Positions 9,540 to 19,699 of a DNA stretch of 64,000 bases are shown one piece after another. The translations under genes and the position numbers were made by a program. Position 1 is the stretch's first letter; each line of letters starts with the position of its first letter. This DNA is from Aedes albopictus. Lineage: Eukaryota; Arthropoda; Insecta; Diptera; Culicidae. The notes beneath the pieces were generated by a model. It was not told the DNA's origin and searched no databases. It was given only the letters and a program-made list of their open reading frames with translations. The stretch covers positions 483,160,252 to 483,224,251 of the forward strand of contig NC_085137.1 in NCBI RefSeq assembly GCF_035046485.1. Direction: 5' to 3'.

Positions 9540-12500
9540 GGATCCTTCAGGTATCCTGGAGAAAAAAGAAGGATCTCCCGAAGGATTTTCTAGGGTTCTT
9601 TCGAAAAAATCGTCGGAAGCTTTTCTCAATTCCTAACCGAGAATTACAGAGTATTAAATAAAAAAATATTCCGCGGAAATCCTTCTGGGTTCTGTTGGTA
9701 TTTTATTCTGTAATTCCTCAAGCAGTTATTTCAAAAGTTGCTCCAAATGTGAGTCTAGAAATTGTTTGTTGAAGAAATTCTTGAAGAAATAGCTGAAAAA
9801 ATTCTGACTGGACTGGAGAAAAAAGCATTTAAGGAGAAACTCTAGACTTAAATCCTGGAAGAAACCCATAATTAGTACCTAAAAATCACCATACAGATTT
9901 CTGGAAGGACGAAAAAGAACTCCCAAGAAATTGCTGTAAAATCCTAAAAATACAAATTCAGAAAGAATCCCATAGGATATCAGTTAAAATTGCGAGATGA
10001 GTTTCCTAGAGAACTTCTGGAGGAATTTTCGAAGTTGTTTCTGGAAAAATTCCCGAACAAAATCCTGTAAGAAGACTTATAGGAACTTTTGGAAGAAACA
10101 CCTTGATATAATCCAAGCTGAATTTAAAGACATTCCTGGAAAAAAATCCAAATGGAATTCAAGGATGAATCCTAGAAAAAAGTTCTGAAAGAATGTCTGA
10201 ATGAAATTCTTTAAAGACTATCAAAAGAACTCCTGCAAGAAATGTCTTAGAACTCCCAGGGGGAATTTTAAAAGGAAATCCTTGAGGAATCTCTGAAAAA
10301 ATACCTAAAGAAATTCACGTTCAAAACCTTGAGATGCTTTCAAATAAACTCTCAAATTAATACTAAGAAGTTCCTGAAATAAAACAGATGGGAATCCAAG
10401 GGGAGTCCAAAAACTAAATTATGAAGGAATTTCTGAATATAGCACGGTAGATACTGCCGAAAGAACTCCTGCAAAAAAAAAATCCTTAGAATTCCCAGAT
10501 GAAATTGTAAAAGAAATTCCAGGAGGAATTCTAAAGAAATGCATATAAGAATTCCAATAGGGATTCAACTAGAACACCTGGAGAAATTCTAGTGTAAATA
10601 ATCGAAAGAAGGCCTTTCGGAATTCGAAGAAATGGCCAAACAACTACGGTTCTTAAGGAAGATTCTTCTGGATTTCTACAAGCGTTCGTTCAGGATTTTT
10701 TCAGATTTTTCTTCGGAAATTGCTCCGAAACATGATTTTAAAATTCTTCAAACAGTTTTTTTTTTAATTCTTCAGGAATTTTGTCTGCTTTCTCCTTTGG
10801 AAAATCTTTCAATGGCAGCTCCTCCAAGTGTTTCTTCAGAAAATTCTTCAGAAATTTCTCCTGAAGTTTCTTCAAATGTTTGTTTGGATTTTTTTTAGGA
10901 AAGTTCTACTTACAAGGATTCCAACATTAAATTCGAAAAAGATCCAAGCATCCTCGAGTTCTCCAAAGATGCCTTCTGGACTTGCAATATGATACAATTT
11001 AAAATACCTCCAGGCATTTCTATGTAAATTCTTCCATGAATTCCTTCTGGTTGCAGAAGTTTCTCCGTTATTTCGAAAACTCCTCTAGAAGTGTGTACGG
11101 AAATTGTATCAAGAATATCGCCGAGGATTGCAGCAGAAGTTCAAGAGTTCTTCAAGAGCATTCCTTTGGAAATATCTGGAAAGAAATATAAACAATTTTA
11201 AGGTAGTTGCAAAAAAAATCTGAGCATTTTTCTCTAAGAAAATTTTGAGAAACGAGGCATTTCAGGAGATATACTAGAAGAAAAATCCTGAAAGAAACCA
11301 ACATGCATTCACTACCCGAGGAATTTCAGGTAGAATCCCACAAGGTATACCTAGAGAAATTCTTAACAATATTCCCTGAGCAATACTAGAACTAATTTTT
11401 GGAAAAATAAAACCTAGAAATAATTTCTGTAAGAATTCGATGGAATACTCGTACAAAATTCTAGACTTCTGGAAGAATTTTCCGAGTTACTTCCTGGAGG
11501 AATTCACGGAATAATTTCTGGAGGGGTTTCCTAATAAACTCTTGAAGAAATAACCTAGTTACGTCATAGAACAATCTCCGAAGTAATTTTCTTAAAAATT
11601 CCAGAAGATATTTGTTTTTTTAATTTCTTGTATTATCGTTCGAAGAAACTTCTTGAGAAATTTCCAATTGAACTCCTGGAAGAATTCCTTAAAAATTCTT
11701 GACCAACTCCAGAAGGAATTTCCAAAATAACTTCAGGAGGAGCTACAAAAAACTCCTAGAGCATCACCCAACTCATTTGTGTCATGGAGTTCCTACATCA
11801 CAGAAGAGTTTTAGTAGCAGTATCAGAATTCTGCAAGAAAATCACTCAGTCACTTTTGGGAGAATTTTCAGATTAATTCATGGGAGGATTCAAAAAAAAA
11901 ACGTGCTGAGAAAACATACGGAAGAACTTCTGAAAGAGGTATTCTACAATGTTTCTGAATTTCAAAGAGTACTTTAAAAGGATTTCCTGAAGGAATTCCC
12001 GAGAGACATATTGTGAGCTGCTGAGGAAACTTCTAGATGATGTTCCCAAAATTTTCCAAATAAGTTCCTGTGGCCGGATTCCCGTGTACAATTTCTTCGA
12101 AGAGAAGAAATTATCTTTCATTGCTCTCTTGTAAGAAAATCATCTTTTCTTCGAAGAAAAAATGCATCAACTGGAGAAGTTACCGTTAGGAATCCTAGAA
12201 GAATTTCATAGGAATCCCTTAAGAAATACTAGATATAATTTTCGCAACAACTGAATTATTTGAATAAAAACTCCTGGATTTCCAGAGGAACTCCTGGACA
12301 AAAATTGCTGGAGTATTACCCAGTCAACCAGTGGTCGTACAAGATGTTTAATAAGATGTTAAAGTGGAGGCGATATGCGTAATGTGCATGCGCCCAAATG
12401 GAGGCATGCACGCATATGGCCTCCGCTTTATCATCTTATGGAACAGCTTATACGATTACTGATTATCTGGGTGCCCCAGATTAATTCCTGCAACAATTTG

Positions 12501-13741
12501 GGATTCAACTTCTGGGGAATCTTTCGAAGGAACATAAATTGCTGAATTGCAGTCCTGGTGGAATATTCGTGAAAACTCTTGGAGGAACTGCCGAAGTAAT
12601 TCATTAAGGAATTGACTACACGAGGATTTTTCGTACAAATTTCTAAATTTCGGAAAGTATACGAAAGATTTTTCAGACTTTACTCCTGCGAATCCAAAAA
12701 TCTGGTTGAAACATAAAAGCATTTATATAGGAATCCCAGAATAAATTGCTTGGGGATTATCACGGCGAAATTTGAGAAAGAACTCCGAAAAAACGACGGA
12801 ACTCCCGGAGGAATTCTCATAGAAATTTTTCATTTATTGAATAGATTTATGAAAGAATTCCTGGAGGAACTGCCAAAACTCTTGAAAAGATGAAACTACC
12901 AGAAACACAGTTTTAAAAAATCTCCAGAAGAAAAAAAATCCAAAAAACTCGTTTAGGAATTTTAAATTAACGCCTAGAGGTGTTTCAAACAGTTTTCCTG
13001 GAGAAATCCATAAGGGCTTTCTGAATAAAAAAAACAAAAACAATTGCAGAAAAATTTAGAGGAACCTCCGAAAGAAGTTCTGCAATAATTCTAGATGAAC
13101 CTTTTTTCTGGAAATAGCCGAAGGAATTCTTAAAAAATTATTCGACGGAACTCTTGGAGAAATTTTCGAAGGATCGGTTAAAGTAGATTCCGAAGAAACT
13201 CTTGAAGAATTTTCCGAAAGAACTCATGAAGATATTTCTGAAGAAACTCCTGATGAAATTCTCGAACACATCAAGAAAGATCCGAAGAAGCTGTCAGAAA
13301 AATGTCTGGATACTGCCGAAATTCTCGAAGAAATAACCAAAAGAATAGCCAAAGGTGCTTTTGTAGACACTTTCTAAGGAACACTTGCAAAATTTTAAGG
13401 ATGATTCCCTGTGGATATGGTTGAAAGGACTTAAACAATTTAAAGAAGATATTTACGTATTTGATCTTCTCCATGAATTTCTTAGAAACTCCCAGAGGAA
13501 CTGATAAAAAAAACAGTTGAAGAAGTCTCCGAAAAAACTCTTGAAAATATTTTCGGAAAAAACTACCAGAATAATTTCTGGATATACTGTTGGAGAAATT
13601 TCTGCAGAAATACTCGAACAAACTACTGGTATTATTCCCGAACAACATTTGCCGAAACATTCGGAGAAACTTTTATAGGATTCTCCGAATGAATTCCTGC
13701 GGAAATGACCGGACGAAATCTTGAAGAAATTTAGGAATGAT
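9540..13741. repeat. Degenerate ~24-bp array (purine-rich orientation)
   Basis: About 4.2 kb in which GGAATTCCTGGAAGAA-like and GAAGAAATTCTTGG-like words recur with a loose period near 24 bp. GAATTC-centred palindromes are common. Because 24 is a multiple of three, many accidental low-complexity open frames appear on both strands, and none shows a domain. The same family recurs at 17355-17720, 39700-43500, 47340-48600 and, in reverse orientation, at 57500-61320. The block hosts a hairpin MITE and the Penelope-like element. Confidence 0.75.
12319..12471. mobile_element. Hairpin MITE, CCCAG termini (copy 1)
   Basis: A 153-bp hairpin with CCCAG/CTGGG ends and inner arms GTGGAGGCGATATGCGTA and TACGCATATGGCCTCCGC. 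A second copy of the same family is at 33547-33701. There is no coding capacity. Confidence 0.75.
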
Positions 13742-13750
13742 GTTCTGCAT

Positions 13751-13914
13751 ATTGTATCAAATTAGTACATGTATTAAATTTTAGTACCCTTGAAGATGAC
13801 ACAAAACCCCAGTGTCGAAACGTCGGGCAAATAATAAACCTCGTTTTCCCAAATTACAAGACTGCGTAGCCGTTTAAATCGTAGATTAAAACCCTCAGTC
13901 GATCCTCCAGAAGA
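13751..13914 (+). repeat. Left pseudo-LTR of the Penelope-like element
   Basis: 164 bp, apparently identical by eye to 17191-17354. It begins ATTGTATCAAATTAG and ends GATCCTCCAGAAGA. It probably carries the promoter and ends 9 bp before the ORF start codon. Confidence 0.9.
13787..13827 (+). ncRNA. Hammerhead-like ribozyme fold in left pseudo-LTR
   Basis: The order of parts matches a type I hammerhead. Stem I is CCC (13787-13789) with GGG (13825-13827). The first core strand is TTGAAGA (13790-13796), compared with the consensus CUGANGA. Stem II is GACAC (13798-13802) with GTGTC (13812-13816). The second core strand is GAAA (13817-13820), followed by GTC (13822-13824) as the expected cleavage triplet. 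Stem III is minimal, and its ACGT is self-complementary, as in hammerheads reported to act as dimers. Deviations: U replaces the invariant C3, and one U (13797) is extra between core and stem II. Hammerhead motifs are known in pseudo-LTRs of other Penelope-like elements. Activity is uncertain. Confidence 0.55.
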
Positions 13915-13923
13915 TTTATCACA

Positions 13924-16902
13924 ATGGCAGCTAATCAGCAATCATTCTTTCGGTACATTGACGAAAACTTCGGACACAATACAACAGACGCAATGAAAGC
14001 ATACGCATCCTACAACAGAAAATTGGCCAACCTACAAAATCAAAAATCGTTTCTAATCATGTGCAGACGGCAGGGAGTGTTTCCTGCACATATAGTGAAC
14101 TCGTTCAAGTGCGTACACCAACTTCTGGTCGAAAACGGTCCGTACATCAACAAGGTTGACAGGACAATCAACAGGTTCAAAAAGGCAATCCTCAACCTTG
14201 AAATAAAACAGACGTTTTTCAAAATCAAGCAGACAACGACGGGCATGCAGACGTTGAAGTCCACCATCCACTCCATGACCAGCGAAAGAGTGGCAGAAGA
14301 GTTTGTAGTAACGCAAAGAGCGGCACACGACAAGTGGTTAAGCAGGAACAACAGACGAACGTCGAGAAAACTCACGAACATCGTGCAGGGCACCCCCCGT
14401 AACGACAACCAACTTCCGTCGTTCAACGAGCGCGCTATCCTCAACGCGACGCAATTGGAAATTCCACCCGCCACCCTACACCTGCTTAGTCTCGGTCCAA
14501 AATTTGCTCTCCCGACCACATCATTGTCGCAGGTACCTTTCTACCATTTCCTAGCTGATGCAGAACGAATCCTGCTCACGAATGGAGACAAAAAGGTGCA
14601 GGATAAGAACCGATGCCGAATTGTGAATGCGATGCAGAATTTCATTCACGGTTTCCATTCAATGGTGGATACAAGGGACAGCACAACGAAGTTCTGTGTA
14701 ACGGCAGTCGGCGCAACTAAAATGTACCTACAGTCCCACCCCGAGATATGCGTCTTGTCTGCCGACAAGGGGAACAGAACCGTGATTATGATGAGGGAAG
14801 ACTACGACCGGAAAATGCGAGCGCTGGTGAGTGACACAACCACGTACGAAAACGTCAAAACGGATCCCACGGCAAGGTACCAGAACGGAAACAACAGCAT
14901 GGTCAGAAGGCTCAAAGATTTAAAACTAATCGACCACAGAACAGCGAAAGAACTATCCTCGACCAATGCAACATGCCCCAGGATCTACGGCCAACCAAAA
15001 GCGCACAAACCGGACCTCCCGCTCCGCCCCGTCATCCCCAACATCACAGCCCCTACGTACAAGCTGGCCAAATACATCGCTGATATTCTACAAAACTCAT
15101 TCCATAGCCAGTACAGCACGACAAGCTCGTTTGAATTTTGTGGAGATGTCAACCAAGTTGTACTTCCGGAGGGATACATTATGATCTCCCTCGACGTCAC
15201 CTCACTATTCACCAATGTACCGCGACACCTGGTCATCAGGAGCATCATCAATCGGTGGAACGAGGTCAAAACACAAATCAATCTTGACTTGTTCCTCGAG
15301 ATTGTGGAATACTGTATGGAAGCTAGCTACTTCTGCTTCGAAGGACGGTATTTCAAGCAAACATACGGGACGGCCATGGGCAGCCCACTGTCGCCCATTG
15401 TGGCAGACATCGTGTTGGACTCGGTTATCAAAACAGCTATGAACTCTCTACCCTTTGAGATAACCATCTTTAGAAAATACGTGGATGATATCTTCATGGC
15501 TATCCCACGGGAATGCGTACAACAGGTCCTGGATGCCTTCAACAGGATTGAACCGAGGCTACAGTTCACCACCGAAGAAGAAAAAGAGAACCGCCTCCCA
15601 TTCCTCGACATGACGGTCATTCGTAATGCAGACCAAACATTGACGACGGAATGGTACGCAAAACCAATAGCCTCAGGTAGAATGTTGAACTACAATTCAT
15701 TCCACCAGCCTAAGTACAAGATCAATGTAGCAAATAACTTCATCCACCGAGTATGCTCGCTCACCCGCAACAAGCCGTTAGATGAAATAGCCAAAACGAT
15801 TCACCAACATCTCCGCCAAAACAATTATCCGAAGTCGCTCATCAATAGACTGCTACACTTGTACATGAGCAAGCATCCAACACCCAACGAGAACCACCCA
15901 CAACCCAACCGCCAACAGCAACATCAGCCGATTGAAACCATCCCTCATACCCCTCCGCAACTACCGCCAACCTTGCCAACCATCAGCGAGATCAACAACC
16001 AACTTCTGCATACAACACCCGGCCGACCATCCTGCCAGCCATCTCCCGTACCACCCACAGCAGCATCAAACACAAACAACCCTACCGATTTCGTCCAAAG
16101 CCAACCATCATGTCAGCCACCCACCCTCCCAGTCATCACAACACCAAATGACCTGCAACATCAGCAACCACTCTATGATCCCACGAGCGATAGAAGCGAC
16201 CATCTCCAAATACACGCAATCACCGACGATCACCGAACAGCCAACAGCATCGAGCATCAAAACACCGTATGTCCATCCAACGAACCTGAAACAACAAGGA
16301 ATGAAAAAGTGTACAGGTCGATTCCGTACATACCTGCACTCTCGCAACGCATAACCAAAATCCTGACCAAAGACTACCCAAACATCAACATCACGACTAG
16401 ACAACACCGGACCATCAATCAACTGCATACCAAAGTTAAATACCCTGTAAGAAAAACCGAAATTAATAATGTAATCTATAAAATTCCATGTAACGACTGC
16501 GAGAGCTGTTACATAGGAATGACCAAAAACAACCTAGGCAAAAGACTCACTGGACACAAAAGCAATGTAAACAAACTTGATAAGTTGATGAACGATAGTC
16601 AGACAAACACTGAAGCAGCTAAAACTACACTAATAGAGACAACGACAGCCCTAATCCAACATTGTATTGAACACAACCACAGATTCAACCTTGACCAAAC
16701 ACAAATTATTGACCATAGTTATAAACAGACAACACTACCATTCCTCGAAATGTGTCACATCACAAACACAGACAAAACAGTGAATAAGCGAACAGACGTA
16801 GATAGACTTAGCACCACATACGCAGCTGTGTTGCACAGCATTAAAACTATACAGGAACGCAACAAACCGAATGTAGAACGACAAACCGACGATGAAACGT
16901 AG
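13924..16902 (+). CDS. Penelope-like reverse transcriptase with GIY-YIG endonuclease
   Basis: A 992-residue single ORF that would copy the element's RNA and nick target DNA. The RT core shows ADKGN (~280), a YGQPKAHK block (~354), MISLDVTSLFTNVP (~420), GTAMGSPLSPIVAD (~483) and the catalytic YVDD at 519-522. A Pro/Gln/Thr-rich linker of about 120 residues (~665-785) follows. The C-terminal nuclease begins around VIYKIPC (~850), has a CNDCESC Cys cluster at 856-862, YIG at 863-865, and downstream Arg and His residues (KRLTGH). All key motifs are present and no stop or frameshift is seen. The ATG at 13924 is chosen because it follows the pseudo-LTR immediately and opens the whole frame. Composition is A/C-rich, unlike the AT-rich flanks. 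Overlapping open frames on the other strand are shadows. Confidence 0.92.
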   Translation: MAANQQSFFRYIDENFGHNTTDAMKAYASYNRKLANLQNQKSFLIMCRRQGVFPAHIVNSFKCVHQLLVENGPYINKVDRTINRFKKAILNLEIKQTFFKIKQTTTGMQTLKSTIHSMTSERVAEEFVVTQRAAHDKWLSRNNRRTSRKLTNIVQGTPRNDNQLPSFNERAILNATQLEIPPATLHLLSLGPKFALPTTSLSQVPFYHFLADAERILLTNGDKKVQDKNRCRIVNAMQNFIHGFHSMVDTRDSTTKFCVTAVGATKMYLQSHPEICVLSADKGNRTVIMMREDYDRKMRALVSDTTTYENVKTDPTARYQNGNNSMVRRLKDLKLIDHRTAKELSSTNATCPRIYGQPKAHKPDLPLRPVIPNITAPTYKLAKYIADILQNSFHSQYSTTSSFEFCGDVNQVVLPEGYIMISLDVTSLFTNVPRHLVIRSIINRWNEVKTQINLDLFLEIVEYCMEASYFCFEGRYFKQTYGTAMGSPLSPIVADIVLDSVIKTAMNSLPFEITIFRKYVDDIFMAIPRECVQQVLDAFNRIEPRLQFTTEEEKENRLPFLDMTVIRNADQTLTTEWYAKPIASGRMLNYNSFHQPKYKINVANNFIHRVCSLTRNKPLDEIAKTIHQHLRQNNYPKSLINRLLHLYMSKHPTPNENHPQPNRQQQHQPIETIPHTPPQLPPTLPTISEINNQLLHTTPGRPSCQPSPVPPTAASNTNNPTDFVQSQPSCQPPTLPVITTPNDLQHQQPLYDPTSDRSDHLQIHAITDDHRTANSIEHQNTVCPSNEPETTRNEKVYRSIPYIPALSQRITKILTKDYPNINITTRQHRTINQLHTKVKYPVRKTEINNVIYKIPCNDCESCYIGMTKNNLGKRLTGHKSNVNKLDKLMNDSQTNTEAAKTTLIETTTALIQHCIEHNHRFNLDQTQIIDHSYKQTTLPFLEMCHITNTDKTVNKRTDVDRLSTTYAAVLHSIKTIQERNKPNVERQTDDET

Positions 16903-17190
16903 ATTATTAGGATAGGGCACTTTTGCTACCAATGACCGTTCAATTATATGTGGGGGGTTGTTAGAAGTAGATTTGCGCCAAACGCGTACAGTCCGTTGCA
17001 AAACTAGATAAACCAAATAAGTGTAAGACAAAATTTATCATTAGACAAGGAACCCGACAATTTCAACTTTTAATAATGACTTTACAGCATGTACCAACAA
17101 CAACTCGACAAGACAGTTACAGTTGGACGAAACATAAGACCAAAAACGAAAAATTAATGTAAGTAATCCAGACGAATTGTGTATCCGTAG

Positions 17191-17354
17191 ATTGTATCAA
17201 ATTAGTACATGTATTAAATTTTAGTACCCTTGAAGATGACACAAAACCCCAGTGTCGAAACGTCGGGCAAATAATAAACCTCGTTTTCCCAAATTACAAG
17301 ACTGCGTAGCCGTTTAAATCGTAGATTAAAACCCTCAGTCGATCCTCCAGAAGA
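17191..17354 (+). repeat. Right pseudo-LTR of the Penelope-like element
   Basis: A direct repeat of 13751-13914 at an offset of 3440 bp, followed by the downstream copy of the GTTCTGCA target duplication. Confidence 0.9.
17227..17267 (+). ncRNA. Hammerhead-like ribozyme fold in right pseudo-LTR
   Basis: The second copy of the fold at 13787-13827, with the same core deviations. If active, cleavage after the GTC at 17262-17264 would process tandem transcripts into unit length. Confidence 0.5.
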
Positions 17355-17720
17355 GGTTCTGCAAGAATTTTCTGAGCAACTCCCATAGGAATTCTTGAAA
17401 AACTTTCGAACAAACTATTAGAAAAAATAATCGTAGGAAAGAATCATGAAGAAACTCCGAGCGAATTTGGAAATCTTCATAAAACTCCTGCAGTAATTCT
17501 CAAAAAACCCCCTATAAAATTTTTCCGTAAAAACTTTTGAAGAAATTCTTGAGGTATCTCGTGTAAGATATTTCATGGGATCTTTTAAAGCTACTGCAAA
17601 AGGATTTCTTAAAGGCTTTCTCCAGGGATCAGTTTAAAAAAATCGAAAATTCATAGAGGAATTCCTGAAAAAAAGTATGAAATTTCCAAAAACAACTAGG
17701 GAAAACCTGGAATGGGTTTT
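17355..17720. repeat. Continuation of the degenerate 24-bp array
   Basis: The same purine-rich GAATTCTTGAAGAAA-type composition as before the Penelope-like element. It fades out after about 17720. Confidence 0.6.
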
Positions 17721-18560
17721 CAAAGGAACATCCCAAAGTATTTCAGAAGAATCTGTTCAGTTCCATTCAAAAAATTGTATCATACATTGAGTAGTTGCTT
17801 ACGAAACCAGCAATTTACTGAAGGAATGACTACGAGTCATCCGAATGTTTCAGTGTCTAAATCACTGACTTCTATATTGCTAACTACTTCCCGGAAACCC
17901 TTGCTTCCTTGATAATAATGATAACAAACTCAATAATCTAGTGAAACAAAAACCAGGTAACAAGTCGTGTTATCATTTTGTTATATTTCTGAGAACATCA
18001 CAAAAAAAAATCTCCGCAAGTTCCATCCAAACTTCAACAAAGCACTATAAAATCTACGAGTATTTTTTGTAGTCCATCCAGAAGAGATTCTTCCAACGCT
18101 TTTTCAATACAATCAACTAAAGATTAACCCGGAGTTACCATGCAGTTTCCTTTTTTATTTTCCTCTTTCTTGCTGCTATGAGAAAATCATAGATGCTGTT
18201 TGGTGTTTGTCTTTGAAAGCATATTCATCTACTCCATTATTAAATCAGCAGCGGCTTTTCAACAGCTACTCAAACACAGCTCATTCATTTTTCGCTAATG
18301 AAGCGTCAATAAACATCTTCATCAAACTACGAAAGCGTGCCTATTCCTGTCGTTTACCTACTTCTCTTAAATTTGAAATTCCATATTTAACCCCCGACTG
18401 ATACTGGTTCCAATTGAACTACCTTATTCAAACAGAGAAAATGCCACTTTGGGAAACTAACGCCAGTCGCTGTTACTATCATTAGCCGGATCAAACCCGA
18501 AAATTACTGCCCTCGCTAGCTGCGTTCAGCTCGGCACGGTACCGATAACCAGATATCCAG
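17721..18560. other. Unique AT-rich DNA, no gene recognised
   Basis: Several short open frames on the plus strand have no recognisable domain, start context or neighbours. Nothing here is supported as a gene. Confidence 0.35.
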
Positions 18561-18615
18561 TAGATACGATTGGGACTTTCGAACAAAGCTGATCAGAGTG
18601 CAAGATTGATCGAAG

Positions 18616-18837
18616 ATGCTGCTGGTGATGATGATCATAGTTACCCTAGATGCATCTTTGCTTCTGCTTCCTCTTCACCAGCTGGGACCGAGGAATTATA
18701 ACTACGCTCGAAACAAGCCTCCGGAAGATGCTACTGCTGCTGCTTTGGCAATGCCGGTGAATGCAGGCTTTCCCTGTCGGATGTCGTCATTTGCAGCACA
18801 CAACGCATCGCATCGTATAGTGGATGAGCCCAAATAA
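18616..18837 (+). CDS. Possible small secreted peptide, unrecognised
   Basis: A 73-residue open frame. The N-terminus is strongly hydrophobic (MLLVMMIIVTLDASLLLLPL), as in a signal peptide, and a polar tail with one Cys follows. An AATAAA (18833-18838) overlaps the stop codon, so the polyadenylation signal would lie very close to the coding end. The surrounding DNA is GC-richer and not visibly repetitive. I do not recognise the peptide. It could equally be the first coding exon of a longer spliced gene, or chance. Confidence 0.22.
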   Translation: MLLVMMIIVTLDASLLLLPLHQLGPRNYNYARNKPPEDATAAALAMPVNAGFPCRMSSFAAHNASHRIVDEPK

Positions 18838-19690
18838 AGCGAAAATCCTCACCAAATTATACGGTGTGAAATGGCCCAGGTAAACAATTACCCGTTTGCT
18901 GGCTCATCAATTAAGTTATTAATCCGAGCCCCCGGTTCTTCAATCAGTGGGAATTTAAAATCAATCCATCGCATCGCGTTGCCAGTCCGTAGTGTGATGG
19001 CGATGATGGGTGGGTCCATATGTGTGCATATACAAAGTTTGTCGGGAAAAGTCGTTAATGGCGGTGTGGAAGAAAGGGAAATTCGGCAGGAATTGGGCAT
19101 TTGTTGAGATTGATTTTTTTTACGGGGAGATTGCAAATTGGAAGCTGAAGCTAGCGCCAGCCAGCAGCGGCATCTTTTCTGGATTATTGGGAATACAAAT
19201 TTAATAACACCTTTGGATGAAGTTCCGTTTCTGCTTGAGAGCAGTTAAACCATGCAGTGCTATTTACTCGCCCAATAAAAGCTTAATAGCATTGGGTTTA
19301 AACTTGTGTCAATGAACTTCAGTCTTCATTAAATTCACGTGCAAAAAAGTATCTCAGTTAGCCATCAAGGTGAATGACTCCGTATGTCATTATATATTTA
19401 GAGCTTTATAGCGTGAAATGTTTAATATAAAAAGCATGTTTACCGAGACTCGTGAATGGATCATTTTTTACACACTCACGTAAAAATTGTTGATATTTTT
19501 GTAGTTTGTCAACCCCTTCAAACAACCTACTGTACGACTTTGTTTCAATATTTTTTTTTTTCAATGAATGGCCTCTTTTTCGCGGTAGATCCATCATAGT
19601 AGATTCCAAATCTTGCCTTGAATTTCTTAACGAAGTGAGTTTTTAGAAACTGAAATCAATTTTGTAAATTTGGACATAAAAGGAGAGTGT
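18838..19690. other. Unique DNA, no gene recognised
   Basis: Opposing open frames at about 18870-19136 overlap each other and carry no recognisable motif. The AT-rich stretch 19210-19690 shows nothing. Confidence 0.35.
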
Positions 19691-19699
19691 CCAACAAAG

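Larger units (their letters stand above)
13751..17354 (+). mobile_element. Penelope-like retroelement, structurally complete
   Basis: A 3.6-kb element made of two direct 164-bp pseudo-LTRs (13751-13914, 17191-17354) around a single long ORF (13924-16902) and a 288-bp downstream leader. The flanks share GTTCTGCA (13742-13749 and 17356-17363), a plausible 8-bp target duplication. It sits inside the degenerate 24-bp array, which continues on both sides. Pseudo-LTRs that look identical, and an uninterrupted ORF, suggest a recent insertion that may still be competent. Family assignment rests on the RT type plus the C-terminal GIY-YIG nuclease, a combination known only from Penelope-like elements. 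Confidence 0.9.

Noticed and set aside
12834..13660. Phe-rich minus-strand frames that look like membrane proteins
   Set aside because: The hydrophobicity comes from reading the complement of the GAA-rich 24-bp array.
14040..16428. Several open frames on the minus strand and in other plus frames within the Penelope-like ORF
   Set aside because: They overlap the motif-bearing 992-codon ORF and contain no domains.
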